Assembly (NCBI RefSeq): GCF_003369915.1
Contig: NC_046676.1
Location: 14,056,001 to 14,120,000 of the forward strand
DNA from: Drosophila miranda
Lineage: Eukaryota > Arthropoda > Insecta > Diptera > Drosophilidae
Length of the DNA: 64,000 bases
Reading direction: 5' to 3'
This document shows, in pieces, positions 10,892 to 22,600 of this stretch (position 1 is the first letter of the stretch; each line of letters begins with the position of its first letter). The notes beneath the pieces are model-generated. The model did not search any database, had not been told where the DNA came from, and saw only the letters and a program-made list of their open reading frames with translations. Position numbers and translations under genes: made by a program.

Positions 10892-12753
10892 TGTAACGTG
10901 TCATCTACGCACGTCTGTGTATATAAATCCTGCCAGGCTAGCTGTCATTCAGCGAAGGGAAGCACACGCTTTGGGTTTCCGGCCTCTGCTCGTCGGCTAT
11001 TGGAGTGATGTTCTTGCCCCCCTCCTGCTGGTGGCCTATACGCATTATACCGCGAATGAAGTAGCGTGTCACGACGAAAATGCTTAACCGGGAGACACTG
11101 TTTATCCCTGAATAGAATTGTGGATGTGTGCTGGAAAGGTATCTCAACTCCGCCTCTGGTGTTGTCGAGGTCGTGTCGCCCCCCCTACCATGGCCATTCC
11201 AAACCGTTCGATTTAATGACGGAATGGCCCCTTTGTCCGGGGCGTCCTACATGGGGAATTTGCCAGCGAAAGCAAAGCGGTAGATTAATACATTATAAAG
11301 TTTATTCACCTACTGGCTAAAACACTAACATTACCCGCAAATACCATAATATAATCACCCACATTAAAAGAGTAGCTAAATGAAATATATGTATAAAAAT
11401 TCCTACAAATACTTGGCTATGTGTCATACAAACGATATACTAAATAAGTCCGAAATGGACAAACTAACTTGCTTGCTGACTCCGTAATGCTACGAAACCA
11501 ATTCGAGTGGGCACTTCTCCCTCTCACTCACCGACCGGCCCTAGTTCCCTTGTTTCAAGTTGTATTTATTAATAATAGAATTTAAGTCCACTCATACCTT
11601 TTCTCCAGTTTATGGCTCCATCGGCGAAAGCGCTTTCCTCGATGAATACCTAAAGCTGCTGTGGTGGAAGAACACTTAAATGGGCACAAGGTTGGGGGAA
11701 ATCATATTTGCAGATCGGCGAGAGTCACGAGAAGCCACTACCGGAATCAAATCTAAATCTCTCCTAATTAGCTCCGCACAGAAATCATAATTAATTACAC
11801 ATTTACAAACACGAATACAATTACTCCGTCAATCCGTTGCTTCCTCTTTTTTTTCTATTCTCTTTCTCCCAACTGTTATCTATGTTTCCTTTCCACCTCC
11901 TGGGCGAACGGGAACAACTCAAATTCTTTCCCCTGCTTCTGCAGGTGAAAGGTACGCGAAAGCAAAGAAAAAGGCCAAACGGCCAATCTCCGACGGTGCT
12001 AGATTAACACTTTCTCTCCGCCGCTCTGCTCGCGACCAAGGGACGGGCCCTCCTTATCTGCCGCGTCGCGCTCGACTACTAAAGTGCCGACGCCAACGCC
12101 TCGGGAAGCTAGCCGCTTGGGGGGACCGAGCGTTCCCCAAATGTCTTCTCCCTCTGCTTCCACGCTCGCTTCTCCGATGGCTGAGCGCTTTCCAGATAAT
12201 CCCAAAGGTTTAAACGCCACTTTGTTAGGCTTGCGGCTGTTGTTGTTTGCTGGCTGGCTTCCTTGGACGATCGAATCCGCACTGATTAACTCGATTTACT
12301 AAGCGCCAAGACTACAAATGGGACAACTCTTTATTCTCCTTTAGCCCTTATCTTCTCTTCCCGCAGCACTTACCCCAACCGGACTCAGCGCTATACGGCT
12401 TCTGACGACTGAATAGCCCACTCGCCTTCAACCAAGAATCTCGCAGTCGAATCTTGGATTTAGATATTTAGATTCCCTAGAGTTTTTCTCTTCACTAAAT
12501 TCTTGGTTTTCCTTTCCGTCGGACCGATACGCAACCGACTCAATTGACTTTCACGAGGGAATAGCCGATAGGGACGCCAACGTTCTGGCGGCAAATCCTC
12601 TAACAGGTCCCTGGATGCATTTTCAACAGAGATAGCCTGACGTTTTGACCTGTTACCGTCTTTTTGGTTTTCCCTTGACCTGTCGTTCGCCTGCCACTCT
12701 GAGCACTAGATGGCGCCACAAAAAACTCAGCATTCCCTGCTACAAGCGCTACA
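10892..12753 (-). repeat. Right LTR (5' LTR of the reversed element)
   Basis: Nearly identical copy of 3129-4989, one base longer because of a six- versus five-G run near 12,119-12,124. It ends GCGCTACA directly before the repeated target CTCG at 12,754-12,757, where zip coding sequence resumes. Confidence 0.95.
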
Positions 12754-15700
12754 CTCGCCCTCACCGACGACCAGAACCAAAAGCTGCTCAAGGAGAAGAA
12801 GCTGCTCGAAGAGCGGGCCAACGATCTCTCCCAGACGCTCGCCGAGGAGGAGGAGAAGGCCAAGCACCTGGCCAAACTGAAGGCCAAGCACGAGGCCACC
12901 ATCGCCGAGCTCGAGGAGCGCATGCACAAGGATCAGCAGCAGCGCCAGGAGACGGACCGCACCAAGCGAAAGGTGGAAACCGAGGTGGCGGACCTTAGGG
13001 AGCAGCTGAATGAGCGACGCACCCAAGTGGAGGAGATGCAGGCGCAGCTGTTGAAGCGCGAGGAGGAGCTCACCCAGACCCTGATGCGCATTGACGAGGA
13101 GTCCGCCACCAAGGCCACCGCCCAGAAGGCCCAACGTGAACTCGAATCGCAGCTCGCCGAGATCCAGGAGGATCTCGAGGCCGAGAAGGCGGCCCGCGCC
13201 AAGGCCGAGAAGGTGCGACGCGACCTCAGCGAGGAGCTCAAAGCACTCAAGAACGAGCTTCTCGACTCCCTGGACACCACGGCCGCCCAACAAGAGCTGC
13301 GCTCCAAGCGCGAACAGGAGCTGGCCACGCTGAAGAAGTCGCTGGAGGAAGAGGGTGTGAACCACGAGGGCGTCCTGGCCGAAATGCGGCACAAGCACTC
13401 GCAGGAGCTGAACGGCATCAACGATCAGTTGGAGAACCTGCGCAAGGCCAAGTCCGTGCTGGAGAAGGCCAAGGGTACGCTGGAGGCGGAGAACGCCGAT
13501 CTGGCCACCGAATTGCGCAGCGTCAACAGCTCCCGGCAGGAGATCGAACGACGCAAGCAGGCCGAATCCCAAATCGCAGAGCTTCAGGTGAGTGACGAAA
13601 GCAGAAGGTGGCCGAACGATCTCTATTCTGATTCTGTTTGCAGGTGAAACTGGCCGAGATCGAACGCGCACGATCGGAATTGCAGGAGAAGTGCACAAAG
13701 CTGCAGCAGGAGGCGGAGAATATCACCAATCAGCTGGAGGAGGCCGAGCTGAAGGCATCGGCAGCCGTCAAGTCGGCCAGCAATATGGAGTCGCAGCTGA
13801 CGGAAGCGCAGCAGCAGCTGGAGGAGGAGACACGCCAGAAACTGGGCCTCAGCTCCAAGCTGCGCCAGATCGAGTCCGAGAAGGAGGCGCTGCAGGAGCA
13901 GCTCGAGGAGGATGAGGAGGCCAAGCGTAACTTTGAGCGCAAACTGGCCGAGGTCACCGGCCAGATGCAGGAGATCAAGAAGAAGGCTGAGGAGGATGCC
14001 GACCTGGCCAAGGAGCTGGAGGAGGGCAAGAAGCGGCTCAACAAGGAGATCGAGGTGTTGGAGCGACAGGTGAAGGAGCTGATTGCCCAGAACGATCGCC
14101 TGGACAAGAGCAAAAAGAAGATCCAATCGGAGCTGGAGGATGCCACCATCGAGCTGGAGACGCAACGCACGAAGGTAGGTCCCTGGCCCTCGTCATATTC
14201 CTTGAAGGACTCCCTTTGCTAATCCCCAATCCCAATCCCAATCCCTCATAGGTGCTCGAGTTGGAGAAGAAGCAGAAGAACTTCGACAAGACCCTCGCCG
14301 AGGAGAAAGCCATATCAGAGCAGATCGCCCAGGAACGCGACACTGCAGAGCGGGAGGCGCGCGAGAAGGAGACCAAGGTGCTGTCGGTGTCCCGCGAGCT
14401 GGACGAGGCCTTCGACAAGATCGAAGATCTCGAGAACAAGCGCAAGACACTCCAGAACGAGCTAGACGACCTGGCCAACTCCCAAGGCACCGCCGACAAG
14501 AACGTCCACGAGCTTGAGAAGGCCAAGCGCGCCCTGGAGTCGCAGCTGGCCGAGCTGAAAGCACAAAACGAGGAGCTCGAGGACGACCTCCAGCTGACGG
14601 AGGATGCCAAGCTGCGTCTCGAGGTCAATATGCAGGCCCTGCGCTCCCAGTTTGAGCGCGACCTGCTGGCCAAGGAGGAGGGGGCGGAGGAGAAGCGGCG
14701 AGGACTGGTCAAGCAATTGCGCGATCTGGAAGCGGAGCTCGATGAGGAGCGCAAGCAGCGAACGGCCGCCGTGGCATCGAAGAAGAAGCTGGAGGGCGAC
14801 CTCAAGGAGATCGAGACCACGATGGAGATGCATAACAAGGTGAAGGAGGATGCCCTGAAGCACGCCAAAAAGCTGCAAGCACAAGTCAAGGATGCGCTTC
14901 GCGACGCCGAGGAGGCCAAGGCGGCCAAGGAGGAGCTGCAGGCGCAGAGCAAGGAGGCCGAGCGCAAGGTCAAGGCCTTGGAGGCAGAAGTATTACAGCT
15001 GACCGAGGATTTGGCCAGCTCGGAGCGGGCCCGACGGGCGGCCGAAACGGAGCGCGACGAGCTTGCCGAGGAGATTGCCAACAGTTCCAGCAAGGGATCG
15101 CTGATGGTCGACGAGAAGCGGCGACTGGAGGCCCGCATTGCCACACTCGAGGAGGAGCTGGAGGAGGAGCAGTCCATTTCGGAGGTTCTGCTCGACCGCA
15201 GCCGCAAGGCGCAGCTGCAGATCGAGCAGCTGACCACCGAGCTAGCCAACGAGAAGTCCAACTCGCAGAAGAACGAGAATGGACGCGCCCTGCTCGAGCG
15301 CCAGAACAAGGAGCTGAAGGCCAAGCTGGCCGAGATTGAGACGGCACAACGTACCAAGGTGAAGGCCACCATCGCCACGCTCGAGGCCAAAATCGCCAAT
15401 CTGGAGGAGCAGCTGGAGAGCGAGGGCAAGGAGCGACTGCTGCAGCAGAAGGCCAACCGCAAGATGGACAAGAAGATCAAGGAGCTGACGATGAACATCG
15501 AAGACGAGCGGAGACATGTCGACCAGCACAAGGAGCAAATGGATAAGGTAAGCAGCCCGACCGTTCCTGACTGTGGGATGGTTATACTAAAGGATTCGTT
15601 TTGCTCCCACAGCTGAATAGCCGCATCAAATTGCTCAAGCGCAATCTGGACGAGACGGAGGAGGAACTGCAGAAGGAGAAGACACAGAAGCGCAAGTACC

Positions 15701-15912
15701 AGCGCGAGTGCGAGGATATGATTGAATCGCAGGAGGCCATGAACCGTGAGATCAACTCACTCAAAACTAAACTACGGTAGGTGCAGATCCCTGTTCGATC
15801 AAGGGTTTTGTGACGGAAGGGGGAAGTCTCTAGCGCTATGTCTCTCTTTCGCTCTCTTCCGGGATTCAGATTCTTCCTATATTGTTTTGACATTTTATTG
15901 TTTTGGTTTAAG

Positions 15913-16003
15913 CTCCATCCAAGTGGCCGAGACCGAAAAGGCCAAGGCCTATTCGCCCAAAAAGGATGCCGCACTCATTATGAATTGTGAGGGTCTGCAT
16001 TAG
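15913..16003 (+). other. Possible alternative 3'-terminal exon of zip (copy 1)
   Basis: The exon ending at 15,776 leaves two bases of a codon. Joining it to an AG acceptor at 15,911-15,912 keeps the frame open for 29 more codons (SIQVAETEKAKAYS... through NCEGLH) to a TAG at 16,001-16,003. The usual tail exon is 16,390-16,540. The same structure is present, unchanged, in copy 2. I do not know whether this exon is used; an open frame of this length could arise by chance. Confidence 0.35.
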
Positions 16004-16646
16004 GTTTCGAATCGTTTCGCTTCTTTCTCGTAGGCGCTGTAAGTGCTGCTGGCCAAGATCCATAGTCAGATCCTCAGACCCAGACCCAGACCCAGACCCA
16101 GTGAATGTGAACCAGAAACCAATCCAAACCAAAGAAAACCTAGCAACCACACGTCTGTGTACATCTCTCTGCATGTTAGGAACACACCATCCAGCAAAAT
16201 CATCCAACAGTGCGAACTAATGCCGTTCAAACTCCTATTTTAAATAGAACTTAGTTCGTGCAACTCCAACCTCTGTTCTGTTATTTTTGTATTCCCCCAT
16301 GCACTGCACGTCTACCCAGAACCATCCTCTACTATATATTGTAAACCCTGATACTAATCCTGCAACTTGTATGTCTCCCTTTCCTTTAGACGCACCGGCG
16401 GCATGGGCCTCAGCTCCAGCCGGCTCACGGGCACACCTTCATCGAAGCGCGGAGGAGGCGGTGGTGGGGGCGGCGGCGGCGGTGACGACAGCTCATCGGT
16501 GCAGGATGAATCATTAGATAGCGAGGATTCGGGCAATTGACGCGTTAATTATTAGGTCAAGATCGAGAATAGGACGGAGAAGAGATGAAGAAGAGAAGAG
16601 CAAAATAAACGACGTAAACCAACAAAACCAACATTTTATAACGACA

Positions 16647-17751
16647 AACGAGGGGGAACGTTGTGAGTTGCTGCGGACACCGCAACTCTACGGTTATACC
16701 CGATACTAAGTCAGTATAACTCTCCTCCGGCAGACGCCGCTAATATTAAACGACACGACAAAGAGTGCGTGCGAGAGAGACAGAAAATCAGTCTGAGCGT
16801 GACGTCGGGCGCTGCGTAGCAACTGAAAATTGATTTCTTGCTTTTGGCTACAAATCTGATCCAGATTCAGCGATCTGATAGATATGGTCATTATCTATGA
16901 TTCTGCGTTTTTAGTTTTCTCGAATGTGCAATATTGTGGATGCAACAGATTTTCGTCTTTTGTGGGGGCGGAACGGGGTGGGGCGAAATTCTGAGATATA
17001 CGTTTTATAGTGAGATCTAACAGAAGTGCGGATACCAAATTTGGTTACTCTAGCCTTAATAGTCTCTGAGATTTGTGGATGCCCCAGATTTTCGTCCTTT
17101 GCGGGGGCGGAAGGGGGTGTGGCGAAATTTGGACACGAAACGGTCAAGGTCCGATATCACAGGAGTGTGGATACCAAATTTGGTTGCTCTGGCTCTTATA
17201 GGTTCTGAGATCCTTGAACTCATATTTTGCAATTGACAAAACCGACCATGAAACCTGTGTGTTAGAGAGAGACAGAGCGAGAAAGAATGAAATTGTTTTC
17301 TTGATTCTGGCTATAATCATTATTCGATCTGGTTCAGATTTTGCACTGTAGAAGATATGGTCATCCTCACCGATTCTGCGTTTTTGGTTTTATCGTATCT
17401 TTAAAAATGTGGATGCCACAGATTTTCGTCCTTTGTGGGGGCGGAAGTGGGCGGGGCGAAGTTTTGAAATATTTTTGTAGCAGTGACATATCACAGAAGT
17501 CTGGATCCAAAACATCGTTGCTCTAGCTCTTATAGTCTTTGAACACTAGGCGCTGAAGGGGACGGACGGACGGACGGACGGACGGACGGACAGACGGACA
17601 GACAGACAGGGCTCAATCGACTCGGCTATTGATGCTGATCAAGAATATATATACTTTATGGGGTCGGAAACGATTCCTTCTGGACGTTACACACATCCAC
17701 TTTTACCACAAATCTAATATACCCCAATACTCATTTTGAGTATCGGGTATA
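16647..17751. mobile_element. Helitron-like DINE-1/mini-me (ISY-type) non-autonomous element
   Basis: Copy 2 of the unit lacks this 1,105 bp block (empty site at about 23,996), which defines both edges. It contains a hairpin (gagttgc ... gcaactc, 16,665-16,688) and inner inverted repeats (ttatacccgatact near 16,693 and agtatcgggtataa near 17,739). It also has diverged internal repeats around cagattttcgtcctttg (about 16,950, 17,090 and 17,420) and a GGAC/AGAC microsatellite at 17,561-17,610. The right-hand 150 bases have the conserved core found in mini-me/DINE-1 elements (atcaagaatatatata, gggtcggaaacgattcc). No coding frame is present. Size and layout fit the ISY/ISX elements described in D. 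miranda; that match is from memory. Confidence 0.8.
17561..17610. repeat. GGAC/AGAC tetranucleotide microsatellite in the Helitron
   Basis: A run of GGAC units grades into AGAC units. This is the GTCY-type proto-microsatellite that characterises mini-me/DINE-1 elements. Confidence 0.9.
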
Positions 17752-19058
17752 AAAACATAAACAATGAAACAAAAAAAGCAAAAAGAAAAACGATGTTGTC
17801 AAACACTCCAATTTCCCCCAATTTAAATTTATATAAAACAACCGTAAACACATAAGAAACTTTCCCCGCATCCCCCGATTGGCTGCCGATCGGAGCAAGC
17901 ATCGAAAATAAAAACGAAAATTATGCAACTCAAAAACAACCGAAACCCAGAAACTTATTAACTTCCTTCAGCATATCTTTAGGATACACTCACTTCCACG
18001 TTGCAATCAATCTTTAAATACATACATAAATACCTAACATAGAACAGCCCGTAGCATTGCAATACGATGCAATATGTAATTCATGCATTTAACAACTAAA
18101 ACGGTTCTCAAAATGGAAACGAATCCGAACAGAGCTGAGTAAAAACAAAAGATAATCGGAAAGAGAATGTTGAACAAGCAACTAATGTACGAATTTAATT
18201 TCGTTTTTGTTTAGAACTAAACAATAAAATTTGCTATATTATATACATAAAATGATTTTGTACTGTTAGCCGTTAGGTTGCTCTGGATTGAGGAATAGGA
18301 AATACAGAGATCAGTGTATAATTTCTAGAGTTATTCATGATCTCGGCATGTATTCTGGTTCTCTTCAAAATTGGGGTAGTTTGACCGGAATTTAAATTGA
18401 AATTTGTGCTTTTTAGTGTGACCATCTTTTCCAATTGTTATCGATACCATCGAAATTCGATTTTTTCTGCATACTTTAGAGCACTGGAAATACCATTAAA
18501 TCGGAGGGAATTTTAAGAAACATTAAAAACTGAACATGTGATTTCTTTCCTGCAAGCGTGGATTTAGAAATAATAATATGCCATATTATTTAAGAAAAGA
18601 TAGAATATACATAAATGAGAATATAAGTTTATTAACATTTTTACATATATACAAACTGATGGCTTCATACTACAGTACAGGTAACTGGCTGACTAAGATG
18701 TACGTTTAATCCTAGAAAAAAAATTCGAAAATCTCATACAAGTCTGGATAATTTTCCCCGTCCCCGCCCATGACTAACTAACTAACTATCTAACTAATGG
18801 CACCCTATATGTTTTTTTGATCCTCATTTATGTATGTTTTGATGATGCATTTCCTCTCACAAAAGAGTACCTTCCAAGGGGCTCTGTGTTCTGTTTTCCC
18901 ATTTCCATATCAAGACCACACATACACTTTGTACATCTGTTTACATCTCTCTGCTCACTGCTCCCTCCTCTTGCCCTCCATTCCATGCCACGCATTTTTA
19001 GAGTAGTCAAGAGGCATTTTCGGTAAAGTATGCTCTACTGTACACACCCCCCCCCTAC

Positions 19059-19418
19059 CCTCTATAAGTAAATCCTAAACAAAACTAAAACTAACCATAC
19101 ATATATACGTAATGTGAATATACGATTTTCAGTTGTAGATAAATAGCTAGATCTAGATACATATGATTTTAAGGCTTCCCCTTCCCATAACCTACCCAAA
19201 AAATCCTGAATAATTACAGATCTATTCGGTGTTAGCGAATAAATACGTAAACGTCAAAATATTGACCAAGAAACAAAAACAATATAAGTATCAACGGAAT
19301 ATCGATATAGCAATGGAGAGTGATCAGAATGAGGTAAAAGAATCCAACCGGCTGGAGCAGCCATCGCCGCCGCCGCCGAACGGCAGAGTAGAGGAGTTTT
19401 GTCCCGTGTTCAGTACAA
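19059..19418. other. Block unique to unit 2
   Basis: About 360 bp lie between the flank and intron segments of unit 2, where unit 1 has only a C run. The block is AT-rich and ends in a short GC-rich stretch with a CCG run (19,367-19,379). A frame starting at 19,313 is open across the junction but I do not recognise it. It is probably the part of the ancestral zip downstream flank that unit 1 lost. Confidence 0.5.
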
Positions 19419-19617
19419 TTTTTAGAGTAGTCTTTTGCTTGCTTTCCGTAGATTAATCCTTTGAGAACTGCATGTGGTTGTCCTTGTCCTTGTCGATTGT
19501 TTGTTGCATGTTTTCTATGTGTACATTGTGCTTTTTTTGTGTTGCTAACCCTAGACATCGTTAGATCTCTGAAGAACCTGCAATAATCCCATTCTCTTGT
19601 GTCCTCCCGCTACTCAG

Positions 19618-22600
19618 GGTGAACTGGAGCAACAACTGCTGCAAGCGAATCCCATCTACACGAAGGTTAAGCCCCTGCTGGAGGTCACCAAGCAGGAGGA
19701 GAAGCTCGTCCAGAAGGAGGATGAGCTGAAGCAGGTGCGCGAGAAGCTCGACACGCTGGCCAAGAACACCCAGGAGTACGAGCGCAAGTACCAGCAGGCG
19801 CTGGTGGAGAAAACCAGGCTCGCCGAACATCTGCAGGCCGAGACTGAGCTGTGCGACGAGGCGGAGGAGTCGCGCTCGCGTCTGATGGCTCGCAAACAGG
19901 AGCTGGAGGACATGATGCAGGAGCTGGAGACGCGCGTCGAGGAGGAGGAGGAGCGTGTATTGGCCCTGGGCGGTGAGAAGAAAAAGCTGGAGCTGCACAT
20001 CCAGGACCTCGAGGAGCAGCTGGAGGAGGAGGAGGCCGCGCGCCAGAAGCTGCAGCTGGAGAAGGTCCAGTTGGACGGGAAGATCAAGAAGCACGAGGAG
20101 GATCTCGCCCTCACCGACGACCAGAACCAAAAGCTGCTCAAGGAGAAGAAGCTGCTCGAAAAGCGGGCCAACGATCTCTCCCAGACGCTCGCCGAGGAGG
20201 AGGAGAAGGCCAAGCACCTGGCCAAACTGAAGGCCAAGCACGAGGCCACCATCGCCGAGCTCGAGGAGCGCATGCACAAGGATCAGCAGCAGCGCCAGGA
20301 GACGGACCGCACCAAGCGAAAGGTGGAAACCGAGGTGGCGGACCTTAGGGAGCAGCTGAATGAGCGACGCACCCAAGTGGAGGAGATGCAGGCGCAGCTG
20401 TTGAAGCGCGAGGAGGAGCTCACCCAGACCCTGATGCGCATTGACGAGGAGTCCGCCACCAAGGCCACCGCCCAGAAGGCCCAACGTGAACTCGAATCGC
20501 AGCTCGCCGAGATCCAGGAGGATCTCGAGGCCGAGAAGGCGGCCCGCGCCAAGGCCGAGAAGGTGCGACGCGACCTCAGCGAGAAGCTCAAAGCACTCAA
20601 GAACGAGCTTCTCGACTCCCTGGACACCACGGCCGCCCAACAAGAGCTGCGCTCCAAGCGCGAACAGGAGCTGGCCACGCTGAAGAAGTCGCTGGAGGAA
20701 GAGGGTGTGAACCACGAGGGCGTCCTGGCCGACATGCGGCACAAGCACTCGCAGGAGCTGAACGGCATCAACGATCAGTTGGAGAACCTGCGCAAGGCCA
20801 AGTCCGTGCTGGAGAAGGCCAAGGGTACGCTGGAGGCGGAGAACGCCGATCTGGCCACCGAATTGCGCAGCGTCAACAGCTCCCGGCAGGAGATCGAACG
20901 ACGCAAGCAGGCCGAATTCCAAATCGCAGAGCTTCAGGTGAGTGACGAAAGCAGAAAGTGGCCGAACGATCTCTATTCTGATTCTGTTTGCAGGTGAAAT
21001 TGGCCGAGATCGAACGCGCACGATCGGAATTGCAGGAGAAGTGCACAAAGCTGCAGCAGGAGGCGGAGAATATCACCAATCAGCTGGAGGAGGCCGAGCT
21101 GAAGGCATCGGCAGCCGTCAAGTCGGCCAGCAATATGGAGTCGCAGCTGACGGAAGCGCAGCAGCAGCTGGAGGAGGAGACACGCCAGAAACTGGGCCTC
21201 AGCTCCAAGCTGCGCCAGATCGAGTCCGAGAAGGAGGCGCTGCAGGAGCAGCTCGAGGAGGATGAGGAGGCCAAGCGTAACTTTGAGCGCAAACTGGCCG
21301 AGGTCACCGGCCAGATGCAGGAGATCAAGAAGAAGGCTGAGGAGGATGCCGACCTGGCCAAGGAGCTGGAGGAGGGCAAGAAGCGGCTCAACAAGGAGAT
21401 CGAGGTGTTGGAGCGACAGGTGAAGGAGCTGATTGCCCAGAACGATCGCCTGGACAAGAGCAAAAAGAAGATCCAATCGGAGCTGGAGGATGCCACCATC
21501 GAGCTGGAGACGCAACGCACGAAGGTAGGTCCCTGGCCCTCGTCATAGTTCCTTGAAGGACTCCCTTTGCTAATCCCCAATCCCAATCCCAATCCCTCAT
21601 AGGTGCTCGAGTTGGAGAAGAAGCAGAAGAACTTCGACAAGACCCTCGCCGAGGAGAAAGCCATATCAGAGCAGATCGCCCAGGAATGCGACACTGCAGA
21701 GCGGGAGGCGCTCGAGAAGGAGACCAAGGTGCTGTCGGTGTCCCGCGAGCTGGACGAGGCCTTCGACAAGATCGAAGATCTCGAGAACAAGCGCAAGACA
21801 CTCCAGAACGAGCTAGACGACCTGGCCAACTCCCAAGGCACCGCCGACAAGAACGTCCACGAGCTTGAGAAGGCCAAGCGCGCCCTGGAGTCGCAGCTGG
21901 CCGAGCTGAAAGCACAAAACGAGGAGCTCGAGGACGACCTCCAGCTGACGGAGGATGCCAAGCTGCGTCTCGAGGTCAATATGCAGGCCCTGCGCTCCCA
22001 GTTTGAGCGCGACCTGCTGGCCAAGGAGGAGGGGGCGGAGGAGAAGCGGCGAGGACTGGTCAAGCAATTGCGCGATCTGGAAGCGGAGCTCGATGAGGAG
22101 CGCAAGCAGCGAACGGCCGCCGTGGCATCGAAGAAGAAGCTGGAGGGCGACCTCAAGGAGATCGAGACCACGATGGAGATGCATAACAAGGTGAAGGAGG
22201 ATGCCCTGAAGCACGCCAAAAAGCTGCAAGCACAAGTCAAGGATGCGCTTCGCGCCGCCGAGGAGGCCAAGGCGGCCAAGGAGGAGCTGCAGGCGCAGAG
22301 CAAGGAGGCCGAGCGCAAGGTCAAGGCCTTGGAGGCAGAAGTATTACAGCTGACCGAGGATTTGGCCAGCTCGGAGCGGGCCCGACGGGCGGCCGAAACG
22401 GAGCGCGACGAGCTTGCCGAGGAGATTGCCAACAGTTCCAGCAAGGGATCGCTGATGGTCGACGAGAAGCGGCGACTGGAGGCCCGCATTGCCACACTCG
22501 AGGAGGAGCTGGAGGAGGAGCAGTCCATTTCGGAGGTTCTGCTCGACCGCAGCCGCAAGGCGCAGCTGCAGATCGAGCAGCTGACCACCGAGCTAGCCAA

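Larger units (their letters stand above)
3129..12753 (-). mobile_element. Gypsy-type LTR retrotransposon, 9,625 bp, probably intact and young
   Basis: Two LTRs of 1,861 and 1,862 bp (3129-4989, 10,892-12,753) both run TG...CA. Host sequence CTCG is duplicated at 3125-3128 and 12,754-12,757, a 4 bp target duplication as in gypsy-type elements, and zip copy 2 shows the uninterrupted site. On the minus strand the order is 5' LTR, tRNA-Lys-type primer site, 1.2 kb leader, gag (9697-8282), pol (8372-5064) and 3' LTR; there is no env. Domain order PR-RT-RNaseH-INT defines Ty3/gypsy. Long LTRs and a Lys primer site recall the Osvaldo/Ulysses group (inference). I noticed only two LTR differences (3418/11,180 region and one G in a G run), so insertion was recent. 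Both reading frames are open, so it may be autonomous. Confidence 0.95.
780..16540 (+). pseudogene. zip: zipper (non-muscle myosin II heavy chain), copy 1, interrupted
   Basis: Exons: 780-872, 950-3128 continuing at 12,758-13,587 after the transposon, 13,644-14,174, 14,252-15,547, 15,613-15,776 and 16,390-16,540 (stop TGA). All introns are GT-AG and phases agree. The first exon here carries switch I; the exon with the P-loop lies left of the window. Motor features include switch II (DMAGFEIF) and the SH1-region sequence CNGVLEGIR. The IQ region and a long heptad-rich coiled coil follow, then a Gly/Ser/Asp tailpiece. Conventional myosin II forms bipolar filaments that drive cortical contraction. 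Compared with the family, the conserved Asn-Glu after INYT is missing (site 1660/1661), about nine residues are missing in the IQ segment (near 2626), and a 9.6 kb retrotransposon splits the rod exon. I read it as a dead duplicate; transcription from upstream zip exons is possible. Confidence 0.85.
16541..18593 (+). other. zip copy 1 3' UTR and flank, split by a Helitron-like insertion
   Basis: Sequence after the stop matches 23,892-24,840 of copy 2 except for the 16,647-17,751 insertion. An AATAAA poly(A) signal lies at 18,223-18,228. No other gene is visible. Confidence 0.75.

Noticed and set aside
16079..16100. CCCAGA repeat as a possible CRISPR-like or regulatory array
   Set aside because: It is a short perfect microsatellite present identically in copy 2, with no spacers.
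19561..21048. 495-codon Leu-rich antisense frame over the rod
   Set aside because: Low-complexity Leu/Gln translation of a coiled coil read backwards; not a membrane protein.
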